DNA of 64,000 bases from Apodospora peruviana (GCA_033439685.1 JAUEDM010000003.1:3068001-3132000), one strand, 5' to 3'. Shown: positions 25,475 through 38,892, counted from the stretch's first letter. Numbers and translations are program-made. Notes: generated by a model not told the origin, from the letters alone.

Positions 25475-28400
25475 CAACACCAATATGATCCGATCTCTTT
25501 AGGTGAAAAACCAGCGAGCCGTCGAAGTGGGACGGCCAACCTCAATGGCACCACTGCATTCTGGGATGATTCAGAAATCTGGCAGGGTCTGTACCAACAG
25601 TGAATACAGTAGTTGGAGTGATGAAAGAAAAGGGTAAGTTAGGAAGGTGAAGACTTGTGGGTTACGACTGCCAGATGAAAGAGCAGATGCCCCCTTTATG
25701 GCCTTGGCCTCGCCAGTGCCACACGACACAGGCAGAGAGAGGGTGGGGGCGACAAGGCTGAAAGCCGAAGCCGCGGCATAGGTAGTTGCCGCCTTTGTCC
25801 ATAGCTTCTCCGCGCTGGCCAACAACTAACCGGTCCTGGCGAGGAGGCGGACGACGCGTTTGAGGCTCCCAACACCATCTTACACCATGTAACCACTCGG
25901 CGAGTTTACATTTCCGAGATGTGTGATGGACCTATGGTCCGCGGCCCCCCTCACGCGGCAACTTGTATCGGGACCTGGCAGGATGGCAGAGCACCCCCCT
26001 TCTCGTGAAAGCCGGCCTGTGATGTCAAGGAGTTGGCGCCAACATGTCAGTGTCGTCACGCGGTCGAGGATGGGCACGGCGTGCCAAGCTCAAAGTGTAC
26101 TACGGAAGCAAGCGAGCGGGCGGCTCTTATCTCGTGCGAATTCCATTGGCAGACCCGGTGGCAAGTTGCCTAGCGTATCGACGACGGAGACGAACGTGCG
26201 GGGGGTAGGGGGGGCCAAGACAGATGTATGTACTCCGCATATCGAACCCTTATTCAGATGCGGGGACTAATGTAGGCGAAGTTCCTTTGGGACGACCAGC
26301 ATCCCACATGCGTCCACATAAATCGCTCCACAGACTGGACCGTTCAAGTGTGATGCGTGATCTGACGGCCCATCTCCAACTGGACAATCCGCTTGCCGCT
26401 GCCGCCACCGCTACCGCTGCCGCCGTCTGCCGTCCGCCGGCCAGACCCGCTCTGGGCCGCGACTCCTGCCGGGAAGACGGGAAGTGGAGGTACCGCCTGT
26501 CTTCGGCCATCGGCATGTCGTTCAAGGCGTCCATCTTCGGCTGTCACCATGCGGCCATGCTACCATGCGGCCTCGCTTGGCATGGAAGGGGACGACTTGG
26601 GACGCGGGGTGTCGGGGGTCGGGTCGGTAGACTGAGACTCGTTAGACGCCAGACGCCGTGACAGCAACATGCGATAGGCGACAGCATGTTGTTAGACTCC
26701 GAGACAAGGGTGCCAAGACTTGACTGAGGTGTGTTCGGATGTGGCAGTAGGAGTTGCTGGCCCGGCTTCAACTTCAGTGGTCTGCATTCCCAGTCTCAAC
26801 ATGCCCATCTCCACTCGCACCTCTCGTATAACCCAATAACCTAGGTCAGCTGCTTTTATATCTCGATCATTGTGCTACCTCGCGGCCTCGCTGCTTCGCA
26901 AGAGTCGGACTATTGCCTTGGTAGTTCGTGACGGGGTCCGGAGTACCTGTTGAAGAAAAGCAACCATCAAGCAGACTAATGCGGAGTTCCAAGTTGGTTG
27001 TCGACGCCACTTCCCCAACTCCTGAGTTGGGCCAAATGTCCGGTCTGCAATGACCAGAGACCGACCCTTCGTTGACCCCCAAGACGAGAGGAAAAAGAAA
27101 GGAAGAGGAGAAGACTAGTGGTTTATTTCCCCGGAATAAAACATACCGAGAAGACACACGCAGCACCACGCATCAGATGCTCGATCTGGGTCTGATCTCC
27201 ATCTCCCGTTCCGCCGCCATTCCATCTCAAGCCCGAGCGGTAAGACGGGAGAGTGAAGTGGAGGCGGGAATTAGAAGAATGGAGGGGACGGGATGTGACC
27301 GTCCCAGGTCCTGCCCTTCGAGGGAGCCCCCCTTCCCCGGGGCTTCTCCCCGCCGTTGCCCGTTATTACCTACAGCCCACGCAAGCGCAAGTCCGTGGTT
27401 CTTTCTTTCCGTCCGTTCAGTCCTGACTCATGACGATGCATATCAAAACTTCCCAATTTCAATCCGGTGGACGGCGAGGAAGGTGCAGACTCTGTCAGCA
27501 CTGTAAGCTCTGAGTCCCACTAAAACGGCGGGGTTAGGTGCATTATCCGATGGGAACTGAAGGCATCTGTAGTGCTCCTTCCTACCTGTGGAATCTGGTT
27601 CCAGGTTTCCCGTCTATTTGCGTGGGGGAATCATTTCTTTTGATATTTCTTTCAGGTGCTCCCGTCGGGACCCCGAATATTCGGAGCCGCCATTCCAGGT
27701 TTCAATCCAACTGATGGGGAAGTGTGCGGTGTACCACGGCACCAATACCAAGAAGCACCAAGCACCAAATCCTCCGGGGAGATGATGTATCACGCTGCAC
27801 AAGGGGTTTTCGGCGTTCTGGGGTACGGGTTAGGTCGCCCGGGGTTCGTAGATCCTGGGGCTTGCCCACGACGACCCCAACAAACTTGAGGTGAACCCTT
27901 GTTGCAGTCCAGCCTCCTCCTCCATCCCACTCATCAATGGAATTGTCCAATTTCTGCATTGCAGTAACTCCGAATAACAAGGCCCACCACACACACAGTT
28001 TGGGACGAGACCGGTAAGGACTTGGCGGTCTGATAAAACAACCGAACTCTCCCCAATTCTCGTCATCGCTGGATTTGTCCCGTTCAGGATGCAGTAGCGC
28101 TTTAAGCGTCACATGCCTGCCGAGTGCCTTTGGTGCCCCAACGGTCCAATGCCCAAGTTTGCTTGACCTGACGATATTCATCATCGGTCACAAATCACAT
28201 TTACTCCCGTCTCGCCCGTCTCGGCCGCGCGAGGCGTGTCAGGCCTCTCCAGCAGCATCACTGGTGTATCCGTAATCAATAACTGCCCGTTGGATATGCC
28301 TGGGAGTGGGGCATCTTGCTGCTGTCCGACCTGCCTCTTTTCCTTGGCCGCTTTGCCTTGCAGTCCCGTCTGCCAGTGCTTGCCTGACGAGTGACTCTCA

Positions 28401-29548
28401 TGCTGGATCGTCTCTCTTCGTTCTGAGAATGCAGAGAAGGGCGCATATGATGGCCATGTGGCTTCTTGGACTCGACACCAGCTCACCGTCCCAGTCGCTT
28501 ACCAGGCGCTGCAAGTTACCCACGCTGCCTCTGCCAGACTTCCATCCCACGCCACCTCACTCTCCCCCGGCCGCAATCTCCAATGTTGCTTGCTTCATGC
28601 AGCATGCAGTCTGCAGATGGTGCTTTATTGCGAGTACTTGCACCACGTCTGTAGGCTGCTACAACACGAGGCGAGCCAGACGGGAAGCCTTGGTCACCCT
28701 CTACTAATAGTACCGTGGCGCTGTTAATGTGTCTGTGCCCAGGCCCCCCTGGACCACCAGACGAGCACGATCTTGGGTAGGCTTGGGCACGAAAGCCCAT
28801 CTCGCATGGCCCGCTGGTTGATTGTCGAAACGGGCCCAGCCTCGACAAGACAATAACGGCACCATGCCTGGCGCCAGCGGGGGACCTTCGACTCGAGGTT
28901 CTATAGCTCCATGACCCCACCCCATATCCGACGCTTCTCTCCCCAACTTCTTGATCATTCTCAATCCTCCTGTCATCCCCTCATGTTTTCTATCGCAAGC
29001 TCCCTGTGGATCGCCAACCTAACCTTAACGGCCCCTCCCAGGATCCCATAGCATGGTCAGACGGCCCTAATCGCTTCCCATAGCGCCGTCTCGCCAGAAG
29101 GCCTACAACACAGACAGACACTAACTGGCCAACAAGACTCGGAGACAAGCACGGCATATCAGATACGTTGATACGTGCCACCAGCTGCCCGGCACTAGCT
29201 CCAGCGACGCTGCCGAACCCGGGCCCTACTGTACATACAGCTTCCGACGGTCCATTAAGCAGCCCGGCCCTCCTACCGACCTGTCGCGTCGTGTCGTGCA
29301 TCATCCGCTCCGTCAGCCCACGGCGGCGTCGCTTCTGAGCGTTCTAGGACTCGACCGTCCCAGGTCCCAGGTCCAGGTCATCCGCTCGCCTCCTGGCTCG
29401 CTGCCCTGCCCCGTTGCACTTGCTGCTGCTGCTGCTGCTGCCCGTGCCAGGGCCCGGGCACGACAAGTGGACGAGTCTGTTACCCGATGGCGGGGCGCCT
29501 GACTGTTAATGAGCCCATCGCCTTAACCTTCTTCTGCCCTTCTCCGTC
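25475..29548. promoter_or_regulatory. 4-kb divergent intergenic region upstream of the CoA-transferase and Zn2Cys6 genes
   Basis: Both flanking genes read away from this stretch, so it contains both upstream regions. Open frames are up to 160 codons on both strands, but none shows a domain or reasonable amino acid pattern. It contains imperfect CCG/CTG triplet stretches near 26393-26430 and the perfect (TGC) run just before the transcription factor start. Long upstream regions are common for fungal regulator genes. Confidence 0.5.
29421..29440 (+). repeat. (TGC)6 triplet run in the presumed 5' UTR
   Basis: Six TGC units plus TG lie about 110 bp before the ATG of the Zn2Cys6 gene. It is a short simple repeat, probably transcribed as 5' UTR. 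Confidence 0.85.
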
Positions 29549-32500
29549 ATGACGCGCCCCAAGGTCCCCGACGACAAGCGTCAGCGCACTGCTCAAGCCT
29601 GCGAGTCTTGCAAGCGCCGGAAGCAAAAGGTTAGTAACTGCGTTCTTATTCATTTATCATACCTGCCTCTTGTCCATTCGGGGCCACGGCGCCGTGTCTC
29701 TCGGTCACACCACCGGGGTAGCGGAATGCTTGTTGTGCTCACTGGGTTCGGCAACTTTCTTTGCGTCTCGTTGTGTTTAAAAAGGTAGCTGGATCCTACC
29801 ATCATCGACCGGTGTTCGTTGGTCTGTACTGCCTCGTCGTTGGGTATTCGTCGAACGATCCGTATTTGTCGATGCGATTGATGTTATCGCTACCTCAGTA
29901 CGCCCTGCGCAAGTCGCGCAGGGCGGAGGTTTATTTTGAAAGCCAAGGCTCGCGGGTTTGGCGTTGTGTCCGCTTGTTACCAGGCACAAGGTCTTAAGAG
30001 AATCCCAACGCTTTTGAAAGTGTCACAAGCCTGAATCACCTGGCTTGTCTCTGAAAGCGCCTCCTCGAGACAGCTGCTTGTTGTCGCTTCGGATGCGGTT
30101 TGGCAGTATTGTTCTAGAATCGTCCCGGCACGGAGGAAGGGATGGCGATGGTTCGACACCCGGCACAACGTGCATTTGGTGATCTCTCGGATACTCACCA
30201 TGACCCCCACAAAAATCACTCGTTGCTCCTTCATCTACCCCAACCAAAGAAACCATCGGAGTATTCACAGAACACACCAGTGATCGTCAACTGATACTCA
30301 TTGTCCCTAGTGCAATGGCTTGAACCCCTGTCATACCTGTATCAGGAGAAAATTGACATGTTCGTACACCCCAACCAACGCTTCCGACCATGTCGCCGGC
30401 GAACTTTGTGGATCACCCACCAAGCGGCGACATATTGAGACATCGCCCACGTCTTTTCGAGCTACAATCGACGCATCCCAGACCTCGCCTGCCCACAATG
30501 GGAGTCATGAGTCGCCACGGCTCTGGGAGGAGACACGGGATGGTCAGTTGACCAAGGAGGAATCCCCATCAGTATCACCCACTGCACCGCCGCCGATGGC
30601 TGGCCACAAGCATGTTCGGAGAAGCTCCATTCACGATTTTGAAACGCAGTCCGGCCGCACTGCGTCTATTGGACAGGCTGAGGAAGCCACTATCTACACA
30701 GAGACCAGAATGTTGCAAGACCAGACAGGGCGGCTTCGTAAGTGCTTCCCTCTCCTTCGCCGCACGTGAGAGCTAGCCTAATATCAATCTCTAGTCTACA
30801 TGGGAGATGCGTCAACACTCTCCATCTTGCAACTGTGTCGCATTATTGTAGAGAGCACCGCCGGGGCGGATGTAGGATCACCCTTCATCGATGACCCGAA
30901 GAGGCACCGCATAATGGAACACATAATCGACTTTCCCGAGAACGCAATGGTCCCCTGCCTTCTGCCAGACAGGGAAACAATCAGCATTCTTGTAGAGTCC
31001 TACTTTACAAATGTTGGTTCCCCTCACCCGCTGATTTTGATTGACTGCTGACGCTGCGTAGACCTGCGGCCTGATCGAGGTATTCGACAAGAAGTCTTTC
31101 ATCGACTCCATTGATGCATCCCTTGTAGATCCCCCGTCTGCCAGCAATTACCTTTTGTGCCATGTGTATCTTGTCCTCGCTCTTGGTCTGGTACTTGCGG
31201 CGCCGATTCCTGGTAGCAGGGAAGAGGAGGTGATAAAAAGACAGCACGATGCGAAACTGGATAGGGCAGAACTGTTCTTTCGGAGTGCCAAGTCTATGTG
31301 TAATCCGGTCACCGGCTTCGAGGATGCCGACTTCTGGTCCGTGCAAGCATTGTCGTTAATGTCTCTTTATATGCTTGCAGTTTCCAAAAGGAATACTGCA
31401 TATGCATATCTTGGTTAGTCACTTTCAACGAACTAGGCTTACTATCGCCACAGACCACTAATCACTGTATTTCTCTGTTCTAGGCATGGCTATCAGATCT
31501 GCCTATTCCCTGGGGCTGCACAGAGAGGAGACGATGAACGACTTCATTTTCACCACTGAGCAGATGAAAATCCGGCGAAATCTTTGGAAGACTCTGTTCA
31601 TCCTGGATAGATTTCTGGCCGCGTCTCTTGGCAGACCAACCGCCATATCCGAAGACGACTGCACTTGCAAGATTATACCCGACAAGGACGAATCTATCCC
31701 TTGTCTCGCAGACGGCGAAACAGATATTGATGTGATTCACACCATGAGCCTGGATGCTTGCGTCCGTTCTTGCCATGTGATAGGCGATACTCTGGCCGTT
31801 TTCTCAAAGCGGAAGATATCAACTACCGGCGTTCAGAGGATTGCAGGCGAGTCCAAAGACTTGCGTCAAGCCGCACAGACAGGCTTGTTCTCACGGCTGG
31901 CAAACAAAGTCCCAACAGGCGCGGCACAATGCATCGCGACGCTACACGTCCATCTTCTCTCCTTACATTCCTTAATCCTGCTTACTAGGCAACTCTTTAT
32001 CATGCATAACTGGAAGCTCCAAGAACAACGTACGGGATTAAAGAAGCAATACACGATTCGCGAGTCACCAATGGCCAAATACTCGGAGGCTTGTGTTATC
32101 GCATCATATCACACGCTCCGCCTTGTTCAGAGAGCAAGGGAAGCTAATTATCTTCCCCAGAGGAACCCCTTCATTATGTAAGTCGTATTCCAGGTCGTTG
32201 GCCTGGACTTTTTCATAACTAGCCTGGACTGTTTTGATTTGTCACTAACGTTTCCTAGATACTTTCTTTTCGCCGCGAGTCTGATTGTCTTCATGAACCA
32301 GTTTGCGTCCTTGTACTACACAGACGCTTACGCACAAACTATCACAGACGCTATAGACACCATGAGATACTGCGCAGAGACTGACCCGCAAGCGGATCGA
32401 CTGCTTGAGATTATGGAGAAGTTTTACGAGGTTGTCGAAAGGTGGACCAAAGACCACAAGTATCAGGCACCGACACTATCGTCAGATCTGAGCGGCCTTT

Positions 32501-33102
32501 ACAGCCAAATGGCAAATTCTCGATTACCGCACGAGCATCCCCACACACTACCTAGCATCTCGAACCATCGGGACCACGATCATTTACAGGCTGGCAATAT
32601 TCCGCACCGTAGCTCGTTAAATCTTCCACCCTTACCACACCCACTCCCACCACTCTCGGAGATGATCGTTTCGCAATCTCCGAACTCTATCTCTATTCTG
32701 GATACCAAGATGAATGGCATGTCGCCCCAACATATGGCAAGCCCGCCTATTCCTTACTCTATTCCCCCACGCACCAGCGTCTCTGCTCACTCCATGTCGG
32801 ACGGCTCCGAGTCCGCAAACGGACATATCGAGTTTAGCTTTGACGGGCTGTGGGAAAATTGGCAACAACATCACCAAGTCACGGTACCGCCGGGGGCGGT
32901 CACCACAGCACACGTCCCACCACACGTCCCACCACCAGGAACTCCCAGTCTGCCTACTCTTGGAGCCCAATTTTCGCCAACGGCGCCTGTCACCGCACCA
33001 GCATTTAGCCCATACCCAACCCATCCAGAACCTCCTCGGGTCTCTCCTCTAACCACGATGTCTGCCAACATACCCCTCTATCATACTTCGAGTTTCGGAT
33101 GA
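29549..33102 (+). CDS. Zn2Cys6 fungal-specific transcription factor
   Basis: The predicted product is about 871 aa from six exons: 29549-29629, 30311-30737, 30795-31012, 31062-31413, 31484-32177 and 32259-33102. All five introns are GT-AG and keep the frame. The zinc cluster (CESCKRRKQK|CNGLNPCHTCIRRKLTC, spacing C-x2-C-x6-C-x5-C-x2-C-x6-C) is split by intron 1, so splicing is required for DNA binding. That intron is 681 bp, about ten times the others. A fungal_trans domain follows at about 215-500 (SILVESYFTN|TCGLIEVFDKKSF, AIRSAYSLGLHRE, KIRRNLWKTLFILDRFLAASLGRP). The C-terminal 280 residues are His/Pro/Ser-rich and probably an activation region. It would act in the nucleus. The target is unknown; the nearby dioxygenase and CoA-transferase are possible. 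Confidence 0.92.
29892..29930 (+). other. strong hairpin inside the 681-bp first intron of the Zn2Cys6 gene
   Basis: CGCCCTGCGC (29901-29910) and GCGCAGGGCG (29916-29925) are perfect reverse complements around a 5-base loop AAGTC. Outside them ACCTC (29892-29896) pairs with GAGGT (29926-29930) after a 4-base bulge (AGTA). This gives a 15-bp, GC-rich stem in the pre-mRNA. It may shorten the effective distance between splice sites or mark a small structured RNA; nothing in the sequence decides this. Confidence 0.8.
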
Positions 33103-34040
33103 TAGATTCTTCCCAGCTGGGAGGTGGCTATTTTTTCCAAAGATCCTTTATGCGATCCACACCATCCATCATACGACGACGACCCGTGGGAGTTCGAAGC
33201 AGGGGTTCATATTACAATGAACGAAAAGGGTGCCGACTCAACATCGATTGCTGTGAACGGGATGATCAGGGTCAAGAATCCACCCTAATCTCTCTGGTTG
33301 AAGGCTATGGCGCGATGACGTATCCGATCCGGATGGAGCCATGGTCCGGTAGGGGAGTTGCGGATACTTCCCTTATGTCCATGATGTCGGATATCCGTCG
33401 GTGGACCTAAGAAGGAATGAGCTGTAAATGGTGTCGTGCCGTGGTGTCGATACCGAGTCAATGATTAAGAACAAAAAGAGTAGGAACAGAACATAATACG
33501 ATATTCATTTCTTTTCCTTTGGCTGGAGTCCAAGACGTCACTGGTTGACAGGTTTCATATACTAACATCCTACTTACTTCAATTGGTTGACCGGTCGGTT
33601 GGCGAAGGTTCTTCTGAACAGCGAAGCCCTTTCTAGAGACACCGCTTGGGCCCCCATGGGCATGTTGGTGGTAGACGTACAGTTGGAATTGATATTACTG
33701 TAATAAAGATATCACCATACATCATAATTGACCTTGCGGACACAATGATCGACTGATCTAGACCCGTACGTACACTCACCCATTGTGATTATCAATGACC
33801 GAAGTCCTGAGAAATGGCAAATCTAATAGATTTCCCGAGGAGCTTAATAAAATCTATGACACGAATACTCACGCACGCGCAAAATAAAGGGTAAATAAGG
33901 AGAAACCATGATAAAAAATACGAAACAGGAGAAAGCAAGACAATGAAAAAGGCGTTTGTCTACCCCTGAACTCCAGACTCCCAAGTCGGTATTTACTTTC
34001 GTGTCAAAGCGCCATCGCCATCATCCGCCGTTGTCGACTC
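33103..34040. other. convergent 3' flanks
   Basis: The Zn2Cys6 gene and the dioxygenase gene end toward each other here. The first 310 bases stay open in one frame but look like 3' UTR. An AATAAA hexamer occurs at 33702-33707. No gene is recognised. Confidence 0.6.
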
Positions 34041-35153
34041 TCACAGGAACGCAGCAGACTGGTCCGTCTCCTCGACTTCCTCCTGCATCGGCCCAAGCAC
34101 AAAGTCATACTCGAGTGCCCACTTAGCCTTGGGATCTCCCTCGCGGGGAACGAACTTTACAATCAGCTCCTCCTTGACGGCAAAGACAGAGTCATTATTT
34201 ATATACTCGTCCCTGCTATCAAATATCTGCGTCGTCAGCGAGCGATGTCCCGCCGCCGACACGATGAAGTGGATGTGTCCCGGACGCCAAGGGTGGCGGT
34301 CTAGCAAAGCCAGAAGCTGGCCCGCCGGTCCGTCGTCGGGGATAGGATACGCCACAGGGCGCAGGCAATACAGCGAGTACCGGCCATCCGCGTCAGTTGC
34401 GAATCGTCCGCGGAGATTCATCTCGGGCTGGTCGGTGTCCTGCTGCTCATAGAGGCCGTTGGGTGCGGTGTGCCAGACGTCGACGATGGCGTTGCGGAGA
34501 GGGGTCCGGGCGCCTCCTCCTGAAGCGCAAGACAGTACGCGGCCAGTGACGTAGGCCGAGTCGGCCACCGCTTGGTTGTACCACGGCACCGAGGGCGTAA
34601 GGTTGTGAACGACGGAGCTGCCGTTGGGGAGTAGGGGGGCATCGTTGCGGTAAAAGGGACCGAGGATGGCTGATGGGGTTTCTGTGGTGGATGTGGCGAG
34701 CTTCTTGGAGGTGATCTCGTCGACTAGGCTCTCCAGACCCAGAATGTCGCAGAGTAGCTGCGTCTCGTTACGTCGATCGTCGGACATCTTTCCGCAGGCG
34801 TTTATCTACGACCAACGGTTAGTATATATTTTCTAGGTTATATAAACACTAGGATGTGTGCTTGATACAACAACTGATATAGGTAGGCAGGAACAACTTA
34901 CCAGATCAATGGCACTCGCCCACTCCGCAACTGTGAGACCGACCTCCCGCGCAAAGTCGTGGAGGTGACGCAAGAGACTCGGCATGATTTCAGCTAGACG
35001 AGGATGTGCTTTTGAGCCCGTGGCGGCGATGACTCGGGTTGTAAAGTCAGTGTCATACTGGGGCTTCTCCGGTGTGCGATTCTTAGTCGCGCCTTGCCCA
35101 GGAGCCATAGCACGATCCATGATAGGGTCGACGAGCTGCATTAATTGGCCCAT
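34041..35153 (-). CDS. intradiol ring-cleavage dioxygenase (catechol or hydroxyquinol 1,2-dioxygenase type)
   Basis: The predicted product is 338 aa. Exon 1 is 35153-34902; the 96-bp intron 34901-34806 (GTAAGT...CGTAG) joins in frame (ASAIDL|INACGKMSDDRRNE). The N-terminal helical dimerisation domain ends in LLCDILGLESLVDEI, followed by ILGPFYRNDAP. The catalytic barrel carries the non-haem Fe(III) ligands: Tyr203 (NGLYEQQD), Tyr237 (PVAYPIPDDGPAG), His261 and His263 (WRPGHIHFIV). It opens a catechol or benzenetriol ring between the two hydroxyls to a muconate-type product, in the beta-ketoadipate-related pathway. There is no signal peptide, so it is probably cytosolic and not one of the secreted fungal intradiol enzymes. 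Which substrate it uses cannot be told from motifs alone. Confidence 0.92.
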
Positions 35154-38100
35154 CCTGAATGCCGTGGTTTATTCCAGAGGTGTGTAGGAATGACGTCGGT
35201 TTCCGAGAGCTGCTGGTTTGGCAGTGAAGGTTGCCCAGAGGGAATGGTGATTTTGGGAATCGAGAACGAAAGGACGGGCGCGAACAGCTTGCTTTATGGG
35301 AAAAGGGAAGGAGTGATGTCAGGCCAGGGAATTAGGAACACTAGGGTGGGTTCGAGTGATTCAACAAGCAGCAGTGGATGAAAAGTAGTGGCTTGGACTG
35401 AATCGTTGAGAAGATATGGGATCAGAGTATCACGGCAGTGGAGCCCAACCTTCTCTTATACACAGTAACACAGCGAGGAAGTCGAACGACGAAGGCACGC
35501 GAAAATCCATGTCTCACTGACCAAGGTACCCGCACTCGAGATCAGCCTTGAACACGCAGAGATTCTCATGCTCCATGTTTCATGGTGCAGGATGCCACCT
35601 GGCAGGAGTGATACAGCAGCAGACCGCAAGCTGAGACTGCAGAGGATGAGAATGCCCAATGTACTCGGTCGTATATCCCAGACTGGAGCTAGCCATGCAC
35701 TCGCCCGCGGGAGAGGCTGGCCAAGAATGCATCTAGGCCTTTGACAGAAGAGGACAGGTCCACAAGCTAGCACCGAGATCGCACTGACAGCGAGCTTATC
35801 AAGTCCAGTCAGTCCACCGGCTGACAACATGTTATGCCAAGGTCCGATCGTCAAGACTGGCGGCGTACTGCGTAACCGGTCCTTCGCTCATCGCACCGAG
35901 TCCGGGAGACGTCGAGAAAGCCCCCACTCCATCCGGGATCCCGGCCTCCTGGTCGATGTTTGGTGGAACCAACAGGGGAACGTACCAGCGGTTACACACA
36001 CTGGTCCGGCAGACGAGCCGTAAGGGGAAGACGCAGGCGTCCGGGACAGTTGGCCGGTCGATCCCCACATGCCCCTGGATTGTTTGCTGTTTTCTCTACT
36101 TAGAGTAAATCATCCAGACCGCCTTTTCACGCCATTGCCCATACGAAATAGGGCTGGGATTCCGGTCCAGAGTGGATCACGACGGGAAGAAAAAAGGAAA
36201 GAGGACGGGAGAAAAGGAGAGAGAAAATTCTAGCTTGTAAACCAGGGTATACTTGGCGCCCGTGTTCGAGATCGCCAGCTAATTGTTGCGTTCCAGCAAG
36301 TCCATCCCTCAATCCTTTTTGCTGTCAGAGAAACAAAAGACCAATTGGGTGTCGAGAAAGGAGAACCGACTCCGGCATATGCTTGCTAGGACAAAAAACA
36401 GAGGGCTCGGTTTCCTGCACCCAAACCACAACAATTGGCGAAAGGATAAGCATTCGTCATGGTACGAAGACGACACTGGAAGGAGTCTTTGTTTGGATGA
36501 GTCACGAAAGAGAGGAGTGAAAGGGAGCAGATCTTGCAGCAAAGAGAAAGCCAAGGGAAGGAAAGTAGAAATCATGTCGAGACCTCGAGATCTTTCTCTG
36601 TCGCGGTCCCCCCGTACCATGGCGAAATAGCGACGACAGACGTCATCCAGGGCTGAGACAGGGTACAGGCTCGCCAATCACGCAAGAATCGATCAGATCT
36701 GCCTTGTCTTGTATCTCGGTCAGTCGCATCAGCTTCGAGTGGGCTCACCTCAGAAGTGCCATGTGTCTCGCGTGTTTGGGGGTCGTGAGCCAACGTGAGG
36801 CTCTTTTGGCTGACGGCAGGAAAAGCAAAGCACAGCACTTGCATTTGCTTTTGCTGTGTGAGATCTGACAGATGGCCTATGAGGCATTGAGCTGCAAGCC
36901 CTCAAACGCCTCGGGGAACGCCTCCAGAAGAAAAAGGTGATACTCAAGCGCCTTGTTTGACTTTTCGTCAATTTCAATTCAGACCGTGCAAGCGGCAGAT
37001 TCGGTTTTGGACGGAGAACTGTCGGGTTGGTGACCCGATGCTTCCTTCCTTTCCAGTGTTTCAGTGCTCTCTAGTGGTCTCTTCCTCTTGGTAAAAGCAG
37101 AGACCATGTGATGCTTCCATGATGCGTCAGAAATTAGCCCTGATCGCGTATAGAAGGAGCGAACGGACGCATGCAGTGGGAATCTCCTCCCCAAAGAAGA
37201 CATCGCCCACTCCCATCGTCCGACAGTTCCTTCCCGTGCTGGCTGGGCCTTGCACCTCAGACGCATCTTCATTGGCAGTGGCGATGGTGACCACGTCAAC
37301 TCTCGACAGAGACTTTCAAGACGTCAGTGATGGGACTTGAAGGCAGGTAGAGGTTGAGGTAGCTAATGCAGACCGTACTTTGCAAGTTCTTAGACCTAAC
37401 TGATCCGCCGCTTGGTAGACATTCCGATAGGTCCATTTAAGGATAACTCCATCATGGCACAATATCATATCATCTCATGCGTCTGCCCATAGCGGTCGGT
37501 GTGAGCTTTCACCGATTCTAATGCTGCAAGATGCGAGGTGTGTGCGTACGGGCAAGAAAGAGATATGGGCAGCGAGAGCGGTCTCGGAGCAAAGGGTACA
37601 GGTAGTACCGATCGCTCCGGAGGAAAAGGACGACGACGGGAATTGATGTTGTCATATTCAGACAGACAAATATCCTTTGTGTTTTGAATGTCGGGCACAG
37701 TAATCGAACGTTATGCGGAGATAAAAAAAGCAGCATAACACACCGAGAATAAGCAACGGCCGTCCGGGCTGTGTTTGAACATGTCAGCACCAACAAAGGA
37801 AAACATGTTGGACTTAGCTTTCCCTTGCACGAGCCACAGTACTAATTTTACTTGGGTCAGGTAGCGGAGAATATTCTCCTTCGTCGTAAAATATTTTATC
37901 TGCCGACCCAGATATGCACGTCAAAGCCTGAGAGAAGCTAGACTCGGTTTGTAATGGTCGTATGCAGCGTACATGGAAATTGTCCAAGTTTTGAGAACAA
38001 ACCGACGCAGCGGTGTCGATGGTGCCGGTAGACAGTCACGCCCATCGTCCATCGTCGTATGTACCTCACCTCTGTGTTTCGTTTCGGAGCTCGGCGTAGG

Positions 38101-38892
38101 TCGGAATCAGGTATAAACCGGCGCTACGATACCCTGGATGACGAGGGGCCGAAAACCGGTGAAGCGCAAACCGTTGTGACCGAGAGACAAAAAGACCTCG
38201 GAAGCATGAAAACAAGTACCAGACATGACACAATTCTGGTTGAAAAGATGTCAACGTTCGATGGATCGGAATACGCCATCCGAGAAAGATGGTGCGTTGA
38301 AGTCGAGCTAGTTGAAAAGCTGAGTGTCTGTCGGACTGTAGCGGTCAAGGAAAGCAGGGACGGCATCTTGCACGGAGCCATCTGTCTTCCAGAATCTCCC
38401 GTAAGCAAACTTCGCCGAAAACTCCCGTAAATAATCCTAAAGACCAAGTAGCGATTGGCTGCTGGAAGACACATCTTGCAAACCGTGAGACAAGGGACAG
38501 TGCTACGGTGTATCGGTGGAGATATATATATACAGACACTACTGCAAGGTCGATAGAGCATGGGAACATGGATTGGGACAGGCTTATGCCGCTAAGTGGG
38601 CTAAATGCATGACCATTTCCAAGTAAAACAAGATATATTTCCCTTTGCCCAAAAGAACGAAAGAGACAAAATTCAGGATGGAAAGACGCCTCGCTCACCT
38701 TCTGCCAAACACCGCCGAAAGCAACCATCCTCCTGCTCCGGGAAATCCGTCCTACACATAGACATCTAGACAGGCACCAAGTAACATGCAGATGGTCAGC
38801 TCGTCTCCAAACTCATCTGTCCCAAGCACCCGGATTCTCCGGGGCCCTAGGATAGATAGACTCCTGCCTAGGTAGTAAAGGATTAAGAAAAG
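35154..38892. other. 3.7-kb intergenic stretch without recognised gene
   Basis: It lies between the start of the dioxygenase gene and the 3' end of the OPT gene. Open frames reach about 145 codons but overlap on both strands and lack motifs. It should include the dioxygenase promoter on its left. A CCTAGGTAG motif lies at 38867-38875, just before the OPT stop. No tRNA, repeat or transposon signature was found. Confidence 0.5.

Noticed and set aside
30140..30165. GGTTCGACACC, resembling a tRNA B box inside the long intron
   Set aside because: The T-stem pairs at only two of five positions and no cloverleaf can be drawn.
33099..33410. 103-codon frame just after the Zn2Cys6 gene
   Set aside because: It overlaps the stop region and is most simply 3' UTR.
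36283..36677. Opposed open frames of 115 and 122 codons
   Set aside because: Mirror frames of the same Lys/Ser-rich stretch with no family similarity.
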